Assembly: GCA_015654825.1 (NCBI GenBank)
Contig: JAATGE010000357.1
Coordinates: forward strand, 1 to 5,815
Direction: 5' to 3'
Length of the DNA: 5,815 bases
From: Rhodospirillales bacterium
GTDB taxonomy: Bacteria; Pseudomonadota; Alphaproteobacteria; Acetobacterales; Acetobacteraceae
The translations under genes were made by a program, and so were the position numbers. Under the pieces are notes generated by a model, which saw nothing but the letters and a program-made list of their open reading frames with translations, had not been told where the DNA came from and made no database searches. This document shows positions 5,690-5,815 of the stretch, piece by piece (position 1 is the first letter of the stretch; the number at the start of each line of letters is the position of its first letter).

Positions 5690-5815
5690 CCTACGCGGTT
5701 TGCCCAGGGGAGTGAAGAATCTGGCCAGTGGGAATCACTTCACCCCCGTCAGGCAACGGTCCAACCTGGCGATCCGATGCTTCAGCGCTGGAAATGGACA
5801 GAACGAGTGCCAGCA
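5655..5815 (-). pseudogene. 5' fragment of a secreted YncE-like beta-propeller protein, broken by TAG and truncated
   Basis: The minus frame entering at 5815 reads LALVLSISSAEA, the end of a signal peptide with a plausible AEA cleavage site. It continues as SDRQVGPLPDGGEVIPTGQI and LHSPGQTA, then a TAG at 5693-5691. In the same frame after the TAG comes VKNRPGDLGMSPAG. The PDG...IPTGQ...PGQT..(K)NRP.DL.MSP order resembles the N-terminal region of exported YncE-type beta-propeller/phosphoesterase-like proteins, where the last part is the first blade (RP.DLALSPDG). If that is right, the TAG is a nonsense change, perhaps from CAG by C-to-T. The homologous frame then stops at about 5655, where crotonase sequence begins, and no blades follow. 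The ATG lies beyond the window. The short length limits certainty, and the family name is from pattern memory. Confidence 0.5.

Noticed and set aside
5707..5747. Hairpin GGGG-a-GTGAAG ... CTTCAC-CCCC as a terminator of the crotonase gene or an insertion-sequence end
   Set aside because: It has a 20-nt loop, no T-run, no target duplication and no transposase nearby. It lies inside the coherent beta-propeller-like reading frame, so it is probably incidental.

Overview
The window is GC-rich bacterial DNA with dense, closely packed genes. The gene types (PurU, an O-antigen-ligase-like membrane protein, acyl-CoA enzymes) and the intergenic hairpin repeats built on CCAGGGGCTCTGCCCCTGG suggest an alphaproteobacterium, perhaps of the Acetobacteraceae/Rhodospirillales. 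That placement is inference from gene and repeat style; there is no rRNA or other marker in the window.

Layout. Positions 1-4876 are read from the minus strand. In transcription order they hold purU (formyl-tetrahydrofolate deformylase, 4876-4025), an O-antigen ligase/polymerase-like membrane protein (4005-2809) and a GT4-type glycosyltransferase (2812-1772, GTG start overlapping the previous stop by 4 bp). Next comes a 189-bp palindromic non-coding element (1582-1770), then a RibB-like protein with a degenerate active site (1516-893), a possible 47-codon small ORF (947-804) and a sulfotransferase-like protein that leaves the window on the left (807 to beyond 1). The ligase, glycosyltransferase and sulfotransferase suggest assembly and decoration of a surface polysaccharide. 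purU sits 19 bp upstream of the ligase and probably shares its transcript.

Positions 4877-5050 are a divergent intergenic region. They contain a single copy of the same hairpin repeat (about 4891-4945), a 16-bp inverted repeat (4966-4981) and a candidate promoter/operator (4993-5021). The last of these serves a plus-strand crotonase-family gene (5051-5689) that appears to lack its normal C-terminus.

At the right edge (about 5655-5815) the minus strand encodes the start of what looks like a secreted YncE-type beta-propeller protein: the end of a signal peptide, then a PDG...IPTGQ segment. It is interrupted by an in-frame TAG, and its resemblance to the family stops just where the crotonase resemblance stops. 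The simplest reading is a rearrangement, probably a deletion, that joined two convergent genes and removed the 3' part of both.

No CRISPR array, phage gene, transposase, tRNA or rRNA was seen. Nothing here amounts to a clearly new multi-gene system. The items most worth a second look are the fused gene remnants at the right edge, the palindromic repeat family, and the RibB-like paralogue that has lost most of its catalytic acidic loop.
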